A stretch of DNA of 64,000 nucleotides, taken from Pelagibacteraceae bacterium AG-325-E23 (lineage in GTDB: Bacteria; Pseudomonadota; Alphaproteobacteria; Pelagibacterales; Pelagibacteraceae). Shown here in pieces: positions 1-8,192 of this stretch. A model generated the notes under the pieces. That model was not told where the DNA came from, did not search any database, and saw only the letters and a list, made by a program, of their open reading frames with translations. Every line of letters begins with the position of its first letter. Position 1 is the first letter of the stretch. The stretch spans positions 1 through 64,000 of the forward strand of contig QBYG01000001.1 of NCBI GenBank assembly GCA_003282945.1, written 5' to 3'. Made by a program: the position numbers and the translations under genes.

Positions 1-584
1 TTGTCTTCATATTTTAAAAAAAAAAGATTTTTTTCTTTTGAAGAAAGTTTAATTGATAGAGCTGAATAATTCTTAGATATTCTCCAAGTGGTTTTTTTTC
101 CATCCATGAATACTCTTAGTTGTCCAGTTTTGCTCCATCTCCAACCATCTGTCTTAATCTTCTCTCCATTCTTAAAGAGAGAATATCCATTTTTATCAAA
201 AATAAATTTTTTTTCGTCACCCCTAAAACCGTCTGAAGATATTCTTACTTCATTATTAAGCAGAAATTCTTCTAATTTTTTTTTTGGTGCACTATTTAAG
301 CCTTGAATAGGCTTAATTATATTTAATAATCCTGAGTAGGTACAATCTAAAAACTCTTTTTCTTTTTTGTGATCTAATATATTTCCCTCGTTAGTTTTTA
401 TTACTTTTAGGTTTTCTTTTCCTAATTCATTTATGCATTTATTTATTACTGGCTGTATAAAGTTTTTATCCTTTACTCCATATTGTGTAAATATTGCAAC
501 ATAATCCTTTTGTGAGATTTTTGCATAAATACTTGGTGTTAAAAAAAATACAAATAAAAAAATTATATAAGTAATTAATCTCAT
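1..584 (-). CDS. Exported protein of unknown function, C-terminus cut by window edge
   Basis: An open frame runs leftward from an ATG at 584 off the window edge, giving about 194 visible residues and no stop. The first 21 residues are a typical Sec signal peptide: Met-Arg, a long Ile/Phe/Leu core and a cleavage-like Ile-Tyr-Ala. The mature part has two cysteines (in NKCINE and LDCTYS) that could form a disulfide, and an aromatic/basic segment containing DGWRWSKTG and KTTWRIS. I do not recognise the family. It is probably a periplasmic or surface protein. It is divergent from typA, with a 126-base AT-rich gap between them that must hold both promoters. Confidence 0.7.
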   Translation of the reverse strand, partial: MRLITYIIFLFVFFLTPSIYAKISQKDYVAIFTQYGVKDKNFIQPVINKCINELGKENLKVIKTNEGNILDHKKEKEFLDCTYSGLLNIIKPIQGLNSAPKKKLEEFLLNNEVRISSDGFRGDEKKFIFDKNGYSLFKNGEKIKTDGWRWSKTGQLRVFMDGKKTTWRISKNYSALSIKLSSKEKNLFFLKYED

Positions 585-710
585 AGTTTATATGTGTATG
601 TTATTTCAATTTTATTGTTGATTACACTAAATATTTAAATGAAAAAAAGAGTGTTTTATTAAATTATTTTTGTTTTCAATCTCAGGTTTAGATGTATAAG
701 AAACTCAATT

Positions 711-2537
711 ATGAATAACAATATTCGAAATATCACCATCATTGCTCACGTTGATCATGGAAAAACAACGCTGATTGATAATTTGATGAAACAGAGTGGT
801 TCTTTTAGAGACAATGAAGTAGTTGATGAAAGATTAATGGACTCTGGAGAGCTAGAAAAAGAGAGAGGAATTACAATTCTTGCTAAGCCGACCTCAATTA
901 ATTGGAAAGATATTAGAATAAATATTATTGATACTCCCGGTCACAGAGATTTTGCGGCAGAAGTTGAAAGAGTTTTAAGTTTAGCTGATGGCGCATTGTT
1001 ATTAGTAGACTCAGCAGAGGGTGTCATGCCCCAAACAAAATTTGTATTGAGTAAAGCACTAAAACAAGGATTAAAGCCAATTGTTGTTATAAATAAATTA
1101 GACAAAAGTGATCAAAGGGCTGATGAAGTTTTAAATGAGACATTTGATTTATTTGTTAATTTAGAAGCGAATGAGGAACAATTAGATTTTCCTGTGTTAT
1201 ATGCAAGTGGAAGATCTGGTTGGGCTTCTAAAGATATTGACGGACCAAGAGAAAATCTTAATCCACTATTAGATTTAGTTTTAGATCATGTAAAACCCTC
1301 TCAATTTGATAGGTCAAAACCATTTGCAATGCTATCGACGCTGCTTTATGCTGATAATTTTTTGGGGAGAAGCTTAGTAGGAAGAATTTCACAAGGGACG
1401 GCAAAAGCAAATCAACAAATTAAAGCAATCAACTTAAAAGGTGAAAAAGTAGATGAGGGTAGACTTACAAAGATCTTTAGATATGAAGGTACGAAAAAAG
1501 TGCCAATTGAAGTTGGAGAAGCTGGAGATATTGTAGTTATTGCTGGATTAGAAAAAGCAAATGTAGCAGATACTATTTGTGATTTAGAGTTAAATGAACC
1601 AATTGAGGCAACACCGATCGATCCACCAACAATGTCGATAAAAATTACAGTAAATAGCTCACCACTAGCAGGAACTGAGGGTAAAAAATTAACAAGTACC
1701 CAGATTAGAGATCGTCTAATTTTAGAAGCTCAAAACAATGTTGGAATTTCTTTCTCAGAAAACGCAAATAAAGATGCATTTGAGATAAGTGGAAGAGGAG
1801 AATTAATGCTCGAAATATTACTAACACAAATGAGACGTGAGGGTTTTGAAATGACTGTAAGCCCTCCTAAAGTTTTATTTAAAACTGACGAAAATTCAAA
1901 AAAGTTAGAACCCATTGAAGAAATTACTATGGATTTAGATGAAGAATATTCATCAAGGATTATTGACTCTATGAATAGAAGAAAGGGTAAATTAATTGAA
2001 TTAAAAGATACTGGAAAGAATAAAAAAAGACTAATTTTTCATGCGCCAACAAGAGGTTTAATGGGATACACAAGTAGATTTTTGACTTTAACAAAAGGAA
2101 CAGGTGTTATTAACAGAATTTTTCACTCTTATGGAGATTTTGAGGGAGACATGGAGGGTAGAAGAAATGGTGCTTTAATTTCTATGGACCAGGGTAAAGC
2201 TGTTGCATTTTCAATTTTTAATTTACAGGCTAGAGGAGAAATGTTTGTAACTCACAATGATCCGGTTTATACAGGAATGATTGTTGGCTTAGCTCCTAAA
2301 CCAGGTGATATGATAATTAATGTTATGAAAGGAAAAAAACTTACAAATATGAGAACACAAGGTACTGATGAAAATATTGTTCTTACACCTGTAAGACAAA
2401 TGTCGATTGCGGAGCAGTTAAGTATACTTAATACTGATGAAGCATTAGAAATTACGCCTAAGTCTTGCAGACTTAGAAAAGCAATTTTAGACCCTCACGA
2501 AAGAAAAAGAAGTGAAAAACAAAATACTGCTACTTAG
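711..2537 (+). CDS. typA: GTP-binding protein TypA/BipA
   Basis: A 608-residue ribosome-associated translational GTPase of the EF-G/LepA superfamily, used in ribosome assembly and stress or cold adaptation. The G1 loop AHVDHGKTT lies at residues 12-20, the switch RGIT at 52-55, G3 DTPGH at 74-78 and G4 NKLD at 128-131. EF-G-like domains II, III and V follow, then the TypA-specific C-terminal domain (GLMGYTSRFLTLTKGTG is a family hallmark). Length matches the family norm of about 605-615. The ATG at 711 precedes the conserved N-terminus. Its stop overlaps the stop of the convergent membrane-protein gene by a few bases, so there is no room for a conventional terminator. Confidence 0.97.
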   Translation: MNNNIRNITIIAHVDHGKTTLIDNLMKQSGSFRDNEVVDERLMDSGELEKERGITILAKPTSINWKDIRINIIDTPGHRDFAAEVERVLSLADGALLLVDSAEGVMPQTKFVLSKALKQGLKPIVVINKLDKSDQRADEVLNETFDLFVNLEANEEQLDFPVLYASGRSGWASKDIDGPRENLNPLLDLVLDHVKPSQFDRSKPFAMLSTLLYADNFLGRSLVGRISQGTAKANQQIKAINLKGEKVDEGRLTKIFRYEGTKKVPIEVGEAGDIVVIAGLEKANVADTICDLELNEPIEATPIDPPTMSIKITVNSSPLAGTEGKKLTSTQIRDRLILEAQNNVGISFSENANKDAFEISGRGELMLEILLTQMRREGFEMTVSPPKVLFKTDENSKKLEPIEEITMDLDEEYSSRIIDSMNRRKGKLIELKDTGKNKKRLIFHAPTRGLMGYTSRFLTLTKGTGVINRIFHSYGDFEGDMEGRRNGALISMDQGKAVAFSIFNLQARGEMFVTHNDPVYTGMIVGLAPKPGDMIINVMKGKKLTNMRTQGTDENIVLTPVRQMSIAEQLSILNTDEALEITPKSCRLRKAILDPHERKRSEKQNTAT

Positions 2538-3181
2538 TTCATTATTTTATCAATAACGTACAAACTAAAAGCAATACAAGGACCAATTCCAAAAGCAAAC
2601 ATCAAAGTTCCAATTCCAATTGTTCCTCCTAAATACCAACCAACTGAAGCTACAGAAATTTCAATAAAAGATCTAACGGCAGCAATTGGTAGATTAGTTT
2701 TTTTTTGTAAACCAGTCATTAAACCATCCCTAGGCCCTGGACCTAGATTAGCTATTAAATAGATACCACTCCCCACTCCAACTATCATAACGCCTCCTGC
2801 AGCCATTAATAATTTCATAATGTAAGTTTCAGGGGTTGGTATTAATGCAATTGTAACGTCTAACATTGCTGCAATAATTACTATATTGAATATGGTACCT
2901 AGACCAGGTTTTTGTTTTAAAAAGAACCATGAAGATAAAACGACAACACTTACTATAAAAGTTACAATTCCAATGGATAATCCAGAATTAATTGAAATTC
3001 CTTGTGCCATTACAGTCCATGGAGAATTGCCAATAAATGAAATTACGACTAAGGCTTCGCCAAAACCGAATAATATTAGACCAAAACAAAGGAAGAATAA
3101 GGTAGATAATTTTGGCTTTAAATTAAAATTCTCGTGAGAACTCCATGAGACTTTAGGAATATTTTTGATAGTAAGGAACAT
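2534..3181 (-). CDS. YczE/YitT-like integral membrane protein
   Basis: A 215-residue polytopic membrane protein with about five or six hydrophobic segments after a polar 25-residue N-terminus. The segment LGPGPRDGLMTGLQ, and a later glycine-rich IGIGTLMFAFGIGP, are typical of the YczE/YyaS family (COG2364), whose substrate is not established. It converges on typA with overlapping stops and is divergent from the exported protein gene at 3221, with only 39 bases between the two starts. The family assignment is from motif memory; a transport role is inference. Confidence 0.75.
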   Translation of the reverse strand: MFLTIKNIPKVSWSSHENFNLKPKLSTLFFLCFGLILFGFGEALVVISFIGNSPWTVMAQGISINSGLSIGIVTFIVSVVVLSSWFFLKQKPGLGTIFNIVIIAAMLDVTIALIPTPETYIMKLLMAAGGVMIVGVGSGIYLIANLGPGPRDGLMTGLQKKTNLPIAAVRSFIEISVASVGWYLGGTIGIGTLMFAFGIGPCIAFSLYVIDKIMN

Positions 3182-3220
3182 ATATTTCGCTATTATTTAT
3201 ACTTTCTTTAACTAAAATCT

Positions 3221-3907
3221 ATGAAAATGAAACATTTTATTATCGTATCACTAATTATTGTGTTTGCTTCTAAAGTGATGGCACATAGCAGTCATTATGA
3301 AGGTCTTAAAAAAATTGAGATGGATGTTCTAAGAAATAATGAAGTTATTGGTAGCACCAATTACTTCTTTGAATTTGATGAAGATTTATTTGTGGTAAAA
3401 AATTATACTAATTTTAAAGTAGAGTTATTCGGCATAACAGTTTTTTCGATATTAAGTGAGACAATAGAAAAGTACAAAGATGATAAATTAATTTTTTTTA
3501 AATCTAATACTTTTCAAAATGATAAAGAGAAATATGTAAATTTAAATTATGATAAATCTGTAAATAAATTCGTTATAGATGGATCATCATACAAAGGTGA
3601 AGCTAGTTTAGATTGTACAATTGGGAATTGGTGGAACCACAAAATTTTCAAAGCTAATAAACAAATCAGTCCTTTATCTGGAAGTATAAAAAAGCAGACT
3701 GTGAATTTAATAGGAAATGAAAATATTGATATTAATGGTAAAGAATATTTAACTGAACACTTTAATATTAAATCAAATGATGAAAATCTTTCTGATGAAA
3801 AAAAATTTGAATTTGATGTTTGGTATAATCCTAAAAATAATTTAATATTAAAAGTAACTTATAATAAAATGGGTAACTGGGAATATAGATTAAGGAGTTT
3901 TGAGTAA
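3221..3907 (+). CDS. DUF6134-like exported protein
   Basis: A 228-residue protein with an N-terminal signal peptide (KMKHFIIVSLIIVFASKVMA, cut near residue 22), so probably periplasmic. The mature part looks like an all-beta fold rich in short strands. It carries the pattern GNWWNHKIFKANKQISPLSG and a terminal WYNPKNNLILKV segment, which resembles the DUF6134 family of secreted alpha/gamma-proteobacterial proteins. Function is unknown. Its TAA overlaps the ATG of the downstream DjlA-like gene by one base (TAATG), so the two are translationally coupled and very likely co-transcribed. Confidence 0.7.
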   Translation: MKMKHFIIVSLIIVFASKVMAHSSHYEGLKKIEMDVLRNNEVIGSTNYFFEFDEDLFVVKNYTNFKVELFGITVFSILSETIEKYKDDKLIFFKSNTFQNDKEKYVNLNYDKSVNKFVIDGSSYKGEASLDCTIGNWWNHKIFKANKQISPLSGSIKKQTVNLIGNENIDINGKEYLTEHFNIKSNDENLSDEKKFEFDVWYNPKNNLILKVTYNKMGNWEYRLRSFE

Positions 3908-4629
3908 TGGCAATATGGGGAAGCATAATTGGTGGAATGTTAGGTTTTTCAATTGGAGGGCCTTTTGGTATGCTATTAGGATCTTTGATTGGTGGAAAAA
4001 TGTCAAGAGCCAGATCAGGTGGTGGATTTAGATCATTTGCACAACCACAACAAATTTTTGCACTATCTCTAATTGTTTTATCAGCAAAGCTCAGTAAAGC
4101 AGATGGGCAAGTAAGTCGTGAAGAGTTAATTGCTGTGAAAGATAAATTAAAAATACCTGAAAGTGAACTAGATCAGGTTGGTAAAATTTTCAATAAAGCT
4201 AAAGAGGAAAGCACCGGATATGAACCATATGCAAAACAAATTGCTGAAGTTTATAGAGGCAATATAAATGTATTAGAGGAAGTAATTAATACTCTTTTTT
4301 ATATTGCTGAAGCTGACGGTCATATAAGTGACGATGAATTAATCATGATAGAAGATATAGCAAGAATTTTTGGATTAAATCAGATACAAATTAACGGAAT
4401 TAAGGAAAGCAGAAAGTCATCAGACAAACTTAATCCTTATATTGTTCTGGAAAGTAAACCAGATGACACGCTTGAAGAGATAAGAAAACGTTATATTAAA
4501 CTTAGCAAAGAACATCATCCTGATCTTTTATTAAGTAAAGGTGTTCCTCAAGAAGTAATAGATGAAAGTAAGGCTAAAATGAGAGCTGTCAATTCTGCGT
4601 GGGATCAAATTCAAAAATTAAAGAATTAG
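3907..4629 (+). CDS. djlA: DjlA-like J-domain co-chaperone with TerB domain
   Basis: A 240-residue protein with three parts in order. Residues 1-32 are a glycine-rich hydrophobic N-terminus (IGGMLGFSIGG) that likely inserts in the inner membrane. Residues about 50-165 are a TerB-like helical domain with two acidic repeats (KADGQVSREE and EADGHISDDE). Residues about 175-240 are a C-terminal J-domain with the essential HPD motif at 204-206. This is the DjlA layout: a membrane-anchored partner that stimulates DnaK from the cytoplasmic face. It starts inside the stop of the exported-protein gene. Its 3' end overlaps the convergent gene at 4618 by 12 bases. Confidence 0.9.
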   Translation: MAIWGSIIGGMLGFSIGGPFGMLLGSLIGGKMSRARSGGGFRSFAQPQQIFALSLIVLSAKLSKADGQVSREELIAVKDKLKIPESELDQVGKIFNKAKEESTGYEPYAKQIAEVYRGNINVLEEVINTLFYIAEADGHISDDELIMIEDIARIFGLNQIQINGIKESRKSSDKLNPYIVLESKPDDTLEEIRKRYIKLSKEHHPDLLLSKGVPQEVIDESKAKMRAVNSAWDQIQKLKN

Positions 4630-4908
4630 TCCTAATAAACTCGCCATAAAATACATAGAAAATACAAAAGCAAGGACCACAATAAAATACATTATTGTAA
4701 CAATTTTATCTCTTTTCCTTCTTTGTCTTACAAATGGCTTATCATCCAGGTCACAGATATCTCTTATGCCGATAACTTTATAATCGCAAGTATAGCGCCA
4801 TATTGAGCCAGGCATCCTAGGATCAGTTTGATTATAATATTGAATCCATTGAACTGTATATTTAAATAAAAGATAGCTTACTATTAAAAGAAGACCGCTA
4901 GTAAACAT
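4618..4908 (-). CDS. Small two-helix membrane protein, unknown
   Basis: A 96-residue protein not assigned to a family. Residues 3-20 and about 70-95 are hydrophobic and look like two membrane helices. They flank a polar loop with two cysteines (YTCDYK, RDICDL) and a basic cluster (RQRRKRDK) before the second helix, which suggests both ends face the same side. It has an ATG start, and its tail overlaps djlA on the other strand by 12 bases. It starts 11 bases downstream of the aceA stop on the same strand, so it may be read through from aceA. The protein composition matches its neighbours, and I see no sign of transfer. Confidence 0.6.
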   Translation of the reverse strand: MFTSGLLLIVSYLLFKYTVQWIQYYNQTDPRMPGSIWRYTCDYKVIGIRDICDLDDKPFVRQRRKRDKIVTIMYFIVVLAFVFSMYFMASLLGLIL

Positions 4909-4919
4909 TAATTTATCAT

Positions 4920-6194
4920 CTAAAACTGTTCTGACTCAGTTGAGCCTTCCATTGCTGTAGTTGAGCTTTTACCTGAGCTTATTGTATTTGAAACTGCATC
5001 AAAATAAGATGTTCCTACTTCTCTTTGATGTTTCACACTTGTGTATCCATCTTTTTCTCTAGCAAATTCATGCTGTTGAATTTTTGAGTAAGCAGTCATA
5101 CCTTCTGATTTATATTTTTCAGCTAATTCAAATATTGCAATGTTTTGAGTGTGGAAACCTGCTAATGTAATGAATTGAAATTTATATCCCATTTCTCCAA
5201 TCTTTCTTTGAAATGATCCAATTTCTTCATCAGATAAATGTTTCTTCCAATTGAATGATGGTGAACAATTATAAGCTAGCATTTTACCAGGAAATTTTTC
5301 ATGTATAGCATCAGCAAATTTCTTTGCCTCTTCTAAATTTGGAGTAGCAGTTTCACACCAAATTAAATCTGCGTATGGTGCATAAGCAAGACCTCTAGAA
5401 ATTGCCTGCTCTATTCCATCCTTAACATAAAAGAAACCCTCAGGAGATCTTTCACCTGTTAAAAATGGTTTATCATTATCATCAAAATCATTTGTGATTA
5501 ATTTTGCAGCATTTGCATCTGTTCTTGCTAAAATTATTAATGGTACATCTGCAATATCAGCAGCAAGTCTAGCAGCCTTTAAATTTCTAACCATTGTTCC
5601 AGTTGGCACAAGAACTTTTCCACCCATATGACCACATTTTTTCTCACTAGCTAATTGGTCTTCAAAGTGAACCCCAGCAGCACCTGCTCTAATAAATTTT
5701 TTAGTCAATTCAAATACATTAAGTGGTCCACCAAATCCTGCTTCACCATCAGCTATAATTGGTAACATGTAATCGGTTCTCTTACTTTTATCCATGTCAC
5801 CATCTATCATTTCCATATGTTGAATTTGATCAGCTCTAACTAGGGAGTTATTCATTGTCTCAACTAATTTTGGTGCGCTATCATATGGATATAAAGACTG
5901 ATCAGGATACATTTCTCCAGCACTGTTAGCATCAGCTGCAACTTGCCAACCACTTAAATAAATTGCTTTTAAACCAGCTTTTGCGTGTTGTACTGCATGA
6001 TTTCCCGAAAGTGATCCAAGGGTATTAACATAAGCCTCTGTATTAAGCAGTTTCCAAAGCTTTTGGGACTGCATTTTACACATAGAATACTCAATTTTGA
6101 TTGAACCTCTTAATCTTTCAACCTCCTCAGGCTTATAATCTCTTTTAATACCTGCAAACCTTTGTAAATCGTATGAAATATTCTCAGCTGACAC
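4920..6194 (-). CDS. aceA: Isocitrate lyase
   Basis: A 424-residue enzyme that splits isocitrate into glyoxylate and succinate, the first step of the glyoxylate shunt used for growth on C2 units. The catalytic signature [14 protein letters not shown] starts at residue 185 with the active-site Cys187; [10 protein letters not shown] near 81-90 and [12 protein letters not shown] near 148-159 are also conserved. The start is a GTG at 6194, preceded by a strong GAGAGGGG ribosome site; the next in-frame Met is too far in. A 53-residue gene lies just upstream on the same strand, then an operator-like region and a divergent regulator, so it is probably controlled by that regulator. Confidence 0.97.
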   Translation of the reverse strand: MSAENISYDLQRFAGIKRDYKPEEVERLRGSIKIEYSMCKMQSQKLWKLLNTEAYVNTLGSLSGNHAVQHAKAGLKAIYLSGWQVAADANSAGEMYPDQSLYPYDSAPKLVETMNNSLVRADQIQHMEMIDGDMDKSKRTDYMLPIIADGEAGFGGPLNVFELTKKFIRAGAAGVHFEDQLASEKKCGHMGGKVLVPTGTMVRNLKAARLAADIADVPLIILARTDANAAKLITNDFDDNDKPFLTGERSPEGFFYVKDGIEQAISRGLAYAPYADLIWCETATPNLEEAKKFADAIHEKFPGKMLAYNCSPSFNWKKHLSDEEIGSFQRKIGEMGYKFQFITLAGFHTQNIAIFELAEKYKSEGMTAYSKIQQHEFAREKDGYTSVKHQREVGTSYFDAVSNTISSGKSSTTAMEGSTESEQF

Positions 6195-6238
6195 TTAAAC
6201 CCCTCTCTTTTGATTAAATGACTAGAAATGACTAATGA

Positions 6239-6400
6239 CTATTTTGAACTGTATTCTTCAGTAAATTCGTTCATTCCGCTAGATCCCCAATCGCAATGAT
6301 CGTCTCTAATGTAAATACCTTTTGACTTATGCTCAGAATGCTCTTCTTTATTAGTAATTTGGTAGTTATTTTCAATGTTGTTAATTTTGTTTTTTTCCAT
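6239..6400 (-). CDS. Small acidic protein (53 aa) between aceA and its putative regulator
   Basis: An ATG at 6400 opens a 53-residue frame ending in TAG at 6239-6241. The N-terminal half is polar (rich in Asn, Lys, Glu, His). The C-terminal half looks like a compact conserved block: GIYIRDDHCDWG, then SSGMNEFTEEY. The single Cys sits next to Asp, His and Trp. No signal peptide or membrane helix is visible. It lies 44 bases upstream of the aceA GTG on the same strand and directly downstream of the operator cluster, so it is probably the first gene of an aceA operon. I do not recognise the family; a role tied to isocitrate lyase is inference from position only. Confidence 0.6.
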   Translation of the reverse strand: MEKNKINNIENNYQITNKEEHSEHKSKGIYIRDDHCDWGSSGMNEFTEEYSSK

Positions 6401-6500
6401 GTAAACTTTATAATTTACAATATTTACAAAATCTACAAAAATATTGAATTTACTTGTAAATTTGAATAATTTTTTGTAAATTTAAATTTACAAAATTTAC
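6401..6500. promoter_or_regulatory. Operator cluster between the divergent 53-aa gene/aceA and the XRE regulator
   Basis: The 100-base gap between two divergent starts is packed with TTTACAA/TTGTAAA half-sites: 6414-6420, 6423-6430, 6454-6460, 6473-6480 and 6487-6494. The last two belong to a perfect 24-base palindrome at 6472-6495 (left arm TTTTGTAAATTT, right arm its exact complement), ending five bases before the regulator ATG at 6501. No Shine-Dalgarno is visible for the regulator. RamB/ScfR-type regulators are known to control isocitrate lyase genes in other bacteria. Autoregulation plus control of aceA from this site is inferred. Confidence 0.65.
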
Positions 6501-8189
6501 ATGAGTCAAATAGATATAAAAATTGGTAATAAAATTAAGACTTTTAGAAATAAATTAGGTCTTCAGGCAAAGAAATTAGCAGAGCAAATAGGTATTTCAC
6601 CCAGCTACTTAAACCTTATAGAGGGTGGAAAAAGAAAAATTGATGGAGATTTACTTTTAAAAATAAGTCAAGAATTAAGAATAGAGTTCAAAGAAATTTT
6701 AGAAGATAAAGTAGATCTAAATAATTCAAGAAAAGCAATTGCAAACTTTTACAAAGGAAAAAATAAAAATGAACCAAACCTTAAGATTGGTCCTAAAATA
6801 AAAGCATTTAGAAGACAACTGGGCATTCAAGCCAACGTACTAGCAGGACAAATAGGTATTTCTCCAAGTTATTTAAACTTAATAGAGAGTGGAAAAAGAA
6901 AAATTGATGGAGATTTAGTAATTAAAGTTTGCGAAGAGCTTAAAATAAATTTATCGGATTTAACAAGCAAATCAGATTTAAATCTTGAAAATAATATTTC
7001 AGAGTTGCTTGGTGACGAATTATTTGAAGATCTAGATATTCTTGGACCAGAGGTTAAAGACCTGGTTAATACAAATCCTAAAATTGCAAAAGCTTTAATT
7101 AAATTAGGAGATAACTTTAAGCAGAAAGACCATGATATTATAAATAAAGTTGAAAATTTATCAGGTAAAATAATAGATAGCAGAAAAGCTTCATTTCCTG
7201 GAGAAGTAATCTCAGATTTTTTACAGGAAAATAAAAATTTTTTTCCAGAATTAGAAATTTTTGCAAATAATATTTTTGAAAAGGTAAAACAAAATAATAG
7301 GACAAGATATATAGCTTTATGTAATTTTTTGAAGAGTGAATACGGTATTAAGGTTATCGATATAATTCCTGAGGAGAATAAACCTTTTTCCAAAATTTTT
7401 AAGACCGAAACAAAAGAATTACTTCTTTCAGATTACATTTCATTAGAAACTAAAAAATTACATGCTGCTGCACAAATTGCACAAGAAGGAGCAACAAAAA
7501 TAATTGATAATTATCTATCAACGTTTACATTTCCATCAAATGAATCTAAGAAATTAACTAGAGTAGCATTGTTAAATTATTGTGGTGCAGCAATTCTTAT
7601 GCCCTATAATTTATTCCATCAAGAATGTAGAGAACTTAAATATGATCTAGAACTTTTACAAAATACTTTTGCAACTTCATTTGAACAGGTTGCTCATAGA
7701 GTAACATGCTTGCAAGATCCAAAACTTCCTGGAATACCTTTTCATTTTTTAAGAGTAGATGTTGCAGGAAATATTTCTAAAAGATTTTCATTATCAGGTA
7801 TAGAAATACCAAGATATGGAGGAGCTTGTCCAAGATGGAATGTTTATTCTGCTTTTTCCAGACCAGGTGTAATTCAAGCTGCAGTTAGTAAAATGACAAA
7901 TGGTGAAAAGTATGTTTGTATTGCTAAAACTGTTGAAAAAGGTGTTGGACGATACGGACAAAAAAAAAGTATGCTATCCATAGGTCTAGGTTGTGAGGCA
8001 AAATATGCAAAAGAATTTGTTTATACAGAAAACTTAGATCTTGGTGATAAAAAATCAGAATTACCTATAGGTGTGTCTTGCAGAACATGTGATAGGTTAG
8101 ATTGTTCTCAAAGAGCTTTTCCTCCTCTGCATAAGAAATTTGACGTAGACATAAATTCAAGAGGAGTTTCTGTTTACGTAAACGAATAA
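6501..8189 (+). CDS. RamB/ScfR-type transcriptional regulator with duplicated XRE helix-turn-helix
   Basis: A 562-residue DNA-binding regulator. Residues 7-61 and 95-149 are two XRE/Cro-type helix-turn-helix domains, 40 of 55 positions identical, each with the recognition core GISPSYLNLIE. The rest resembles the short-chain fatty-acid regulator family (DUF2083 C-terminus): CPRWNVYSAF, then a cysteine cluster CRTCDRLDC at 527-535 followed by QRAFPPL. No HExxH is visible in the IrrE-like middle. Family members usually carry one HTH, are near 470 residues long and sense CoA esters to control acetate or propionate use. It is divergent from aceA and sits on a palindrome. Control of the glyoxylate shunt is inferred. 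Confidence 0.88.
   Translation: MSQIDIKIGNKIKTFRNKLGLQAKKLAEQIGISPSYLNLIEGGKRKIDGDLLLKISQELRIEFKEILEDKVDLNNSRKAIANFYKGKNKNEPNLKIGPKIKAFRRQLGIQANVLAGQIGISPSYLNLIESGKRKIDGDLVIKVCEELKINLSDLTSKSDLNLENNISELLGDELFEDLDILGPEVKDLVNTNPKIAKALIKLGDNFKQKDHDIINKVENLSGKIIDSRKASFPGEVISDFLQENKNFFPELEIFANNIFEKVKQNNRTRYIALCNFLKSEYGIKVIDIIPEENKPFSKIFKTETKELLLSDYISLETKKLHAAAQIAQEGATKIIDNYLSTFTFPSNESKKLTRVALLNYCGAAILMPYNLFHQECRELKYDLELLQNTFATSFEQVAHRVTCLQDPKLPGIPFHFLRVDVAGNISKRFSLSGIEIPRYGGACPRWNVYSAFSRPGVIQAAVSKMTNGEKYVCIAKTVEKGVGRYGQKKSMLSIGLGCEAKYAKEFVYTENLDLGDKKSELPIGVSCRTCDRLDCSQRAFPPLHKKFDVDINSRGVSVYVNE
6519..6947 (+). repeat. Internal tandem duplication encoding two HTH domains
   Basis: Bases 6519-6683 and 6783-6947 encode homologous 55-residue units with an 88-residue offset. 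The most similar DNA lies over the GISPSYLNLIE and GKRKIDGDL segments. A variable 33-residue linker separates the units. The copies have diverged at about a quarter of residues, so the duplication is old and kept by selection, not an assembly artefact. Confidence 0.9.
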
Positions 8190-8192
8190 ATA

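Noticed and set aside
88..306. 72-residue plus-strand frame near the window start
   Set aside because: It lies antisense to the exported-protein gene (1-584), whose minus frame has a signal peptide and continuous coding character.
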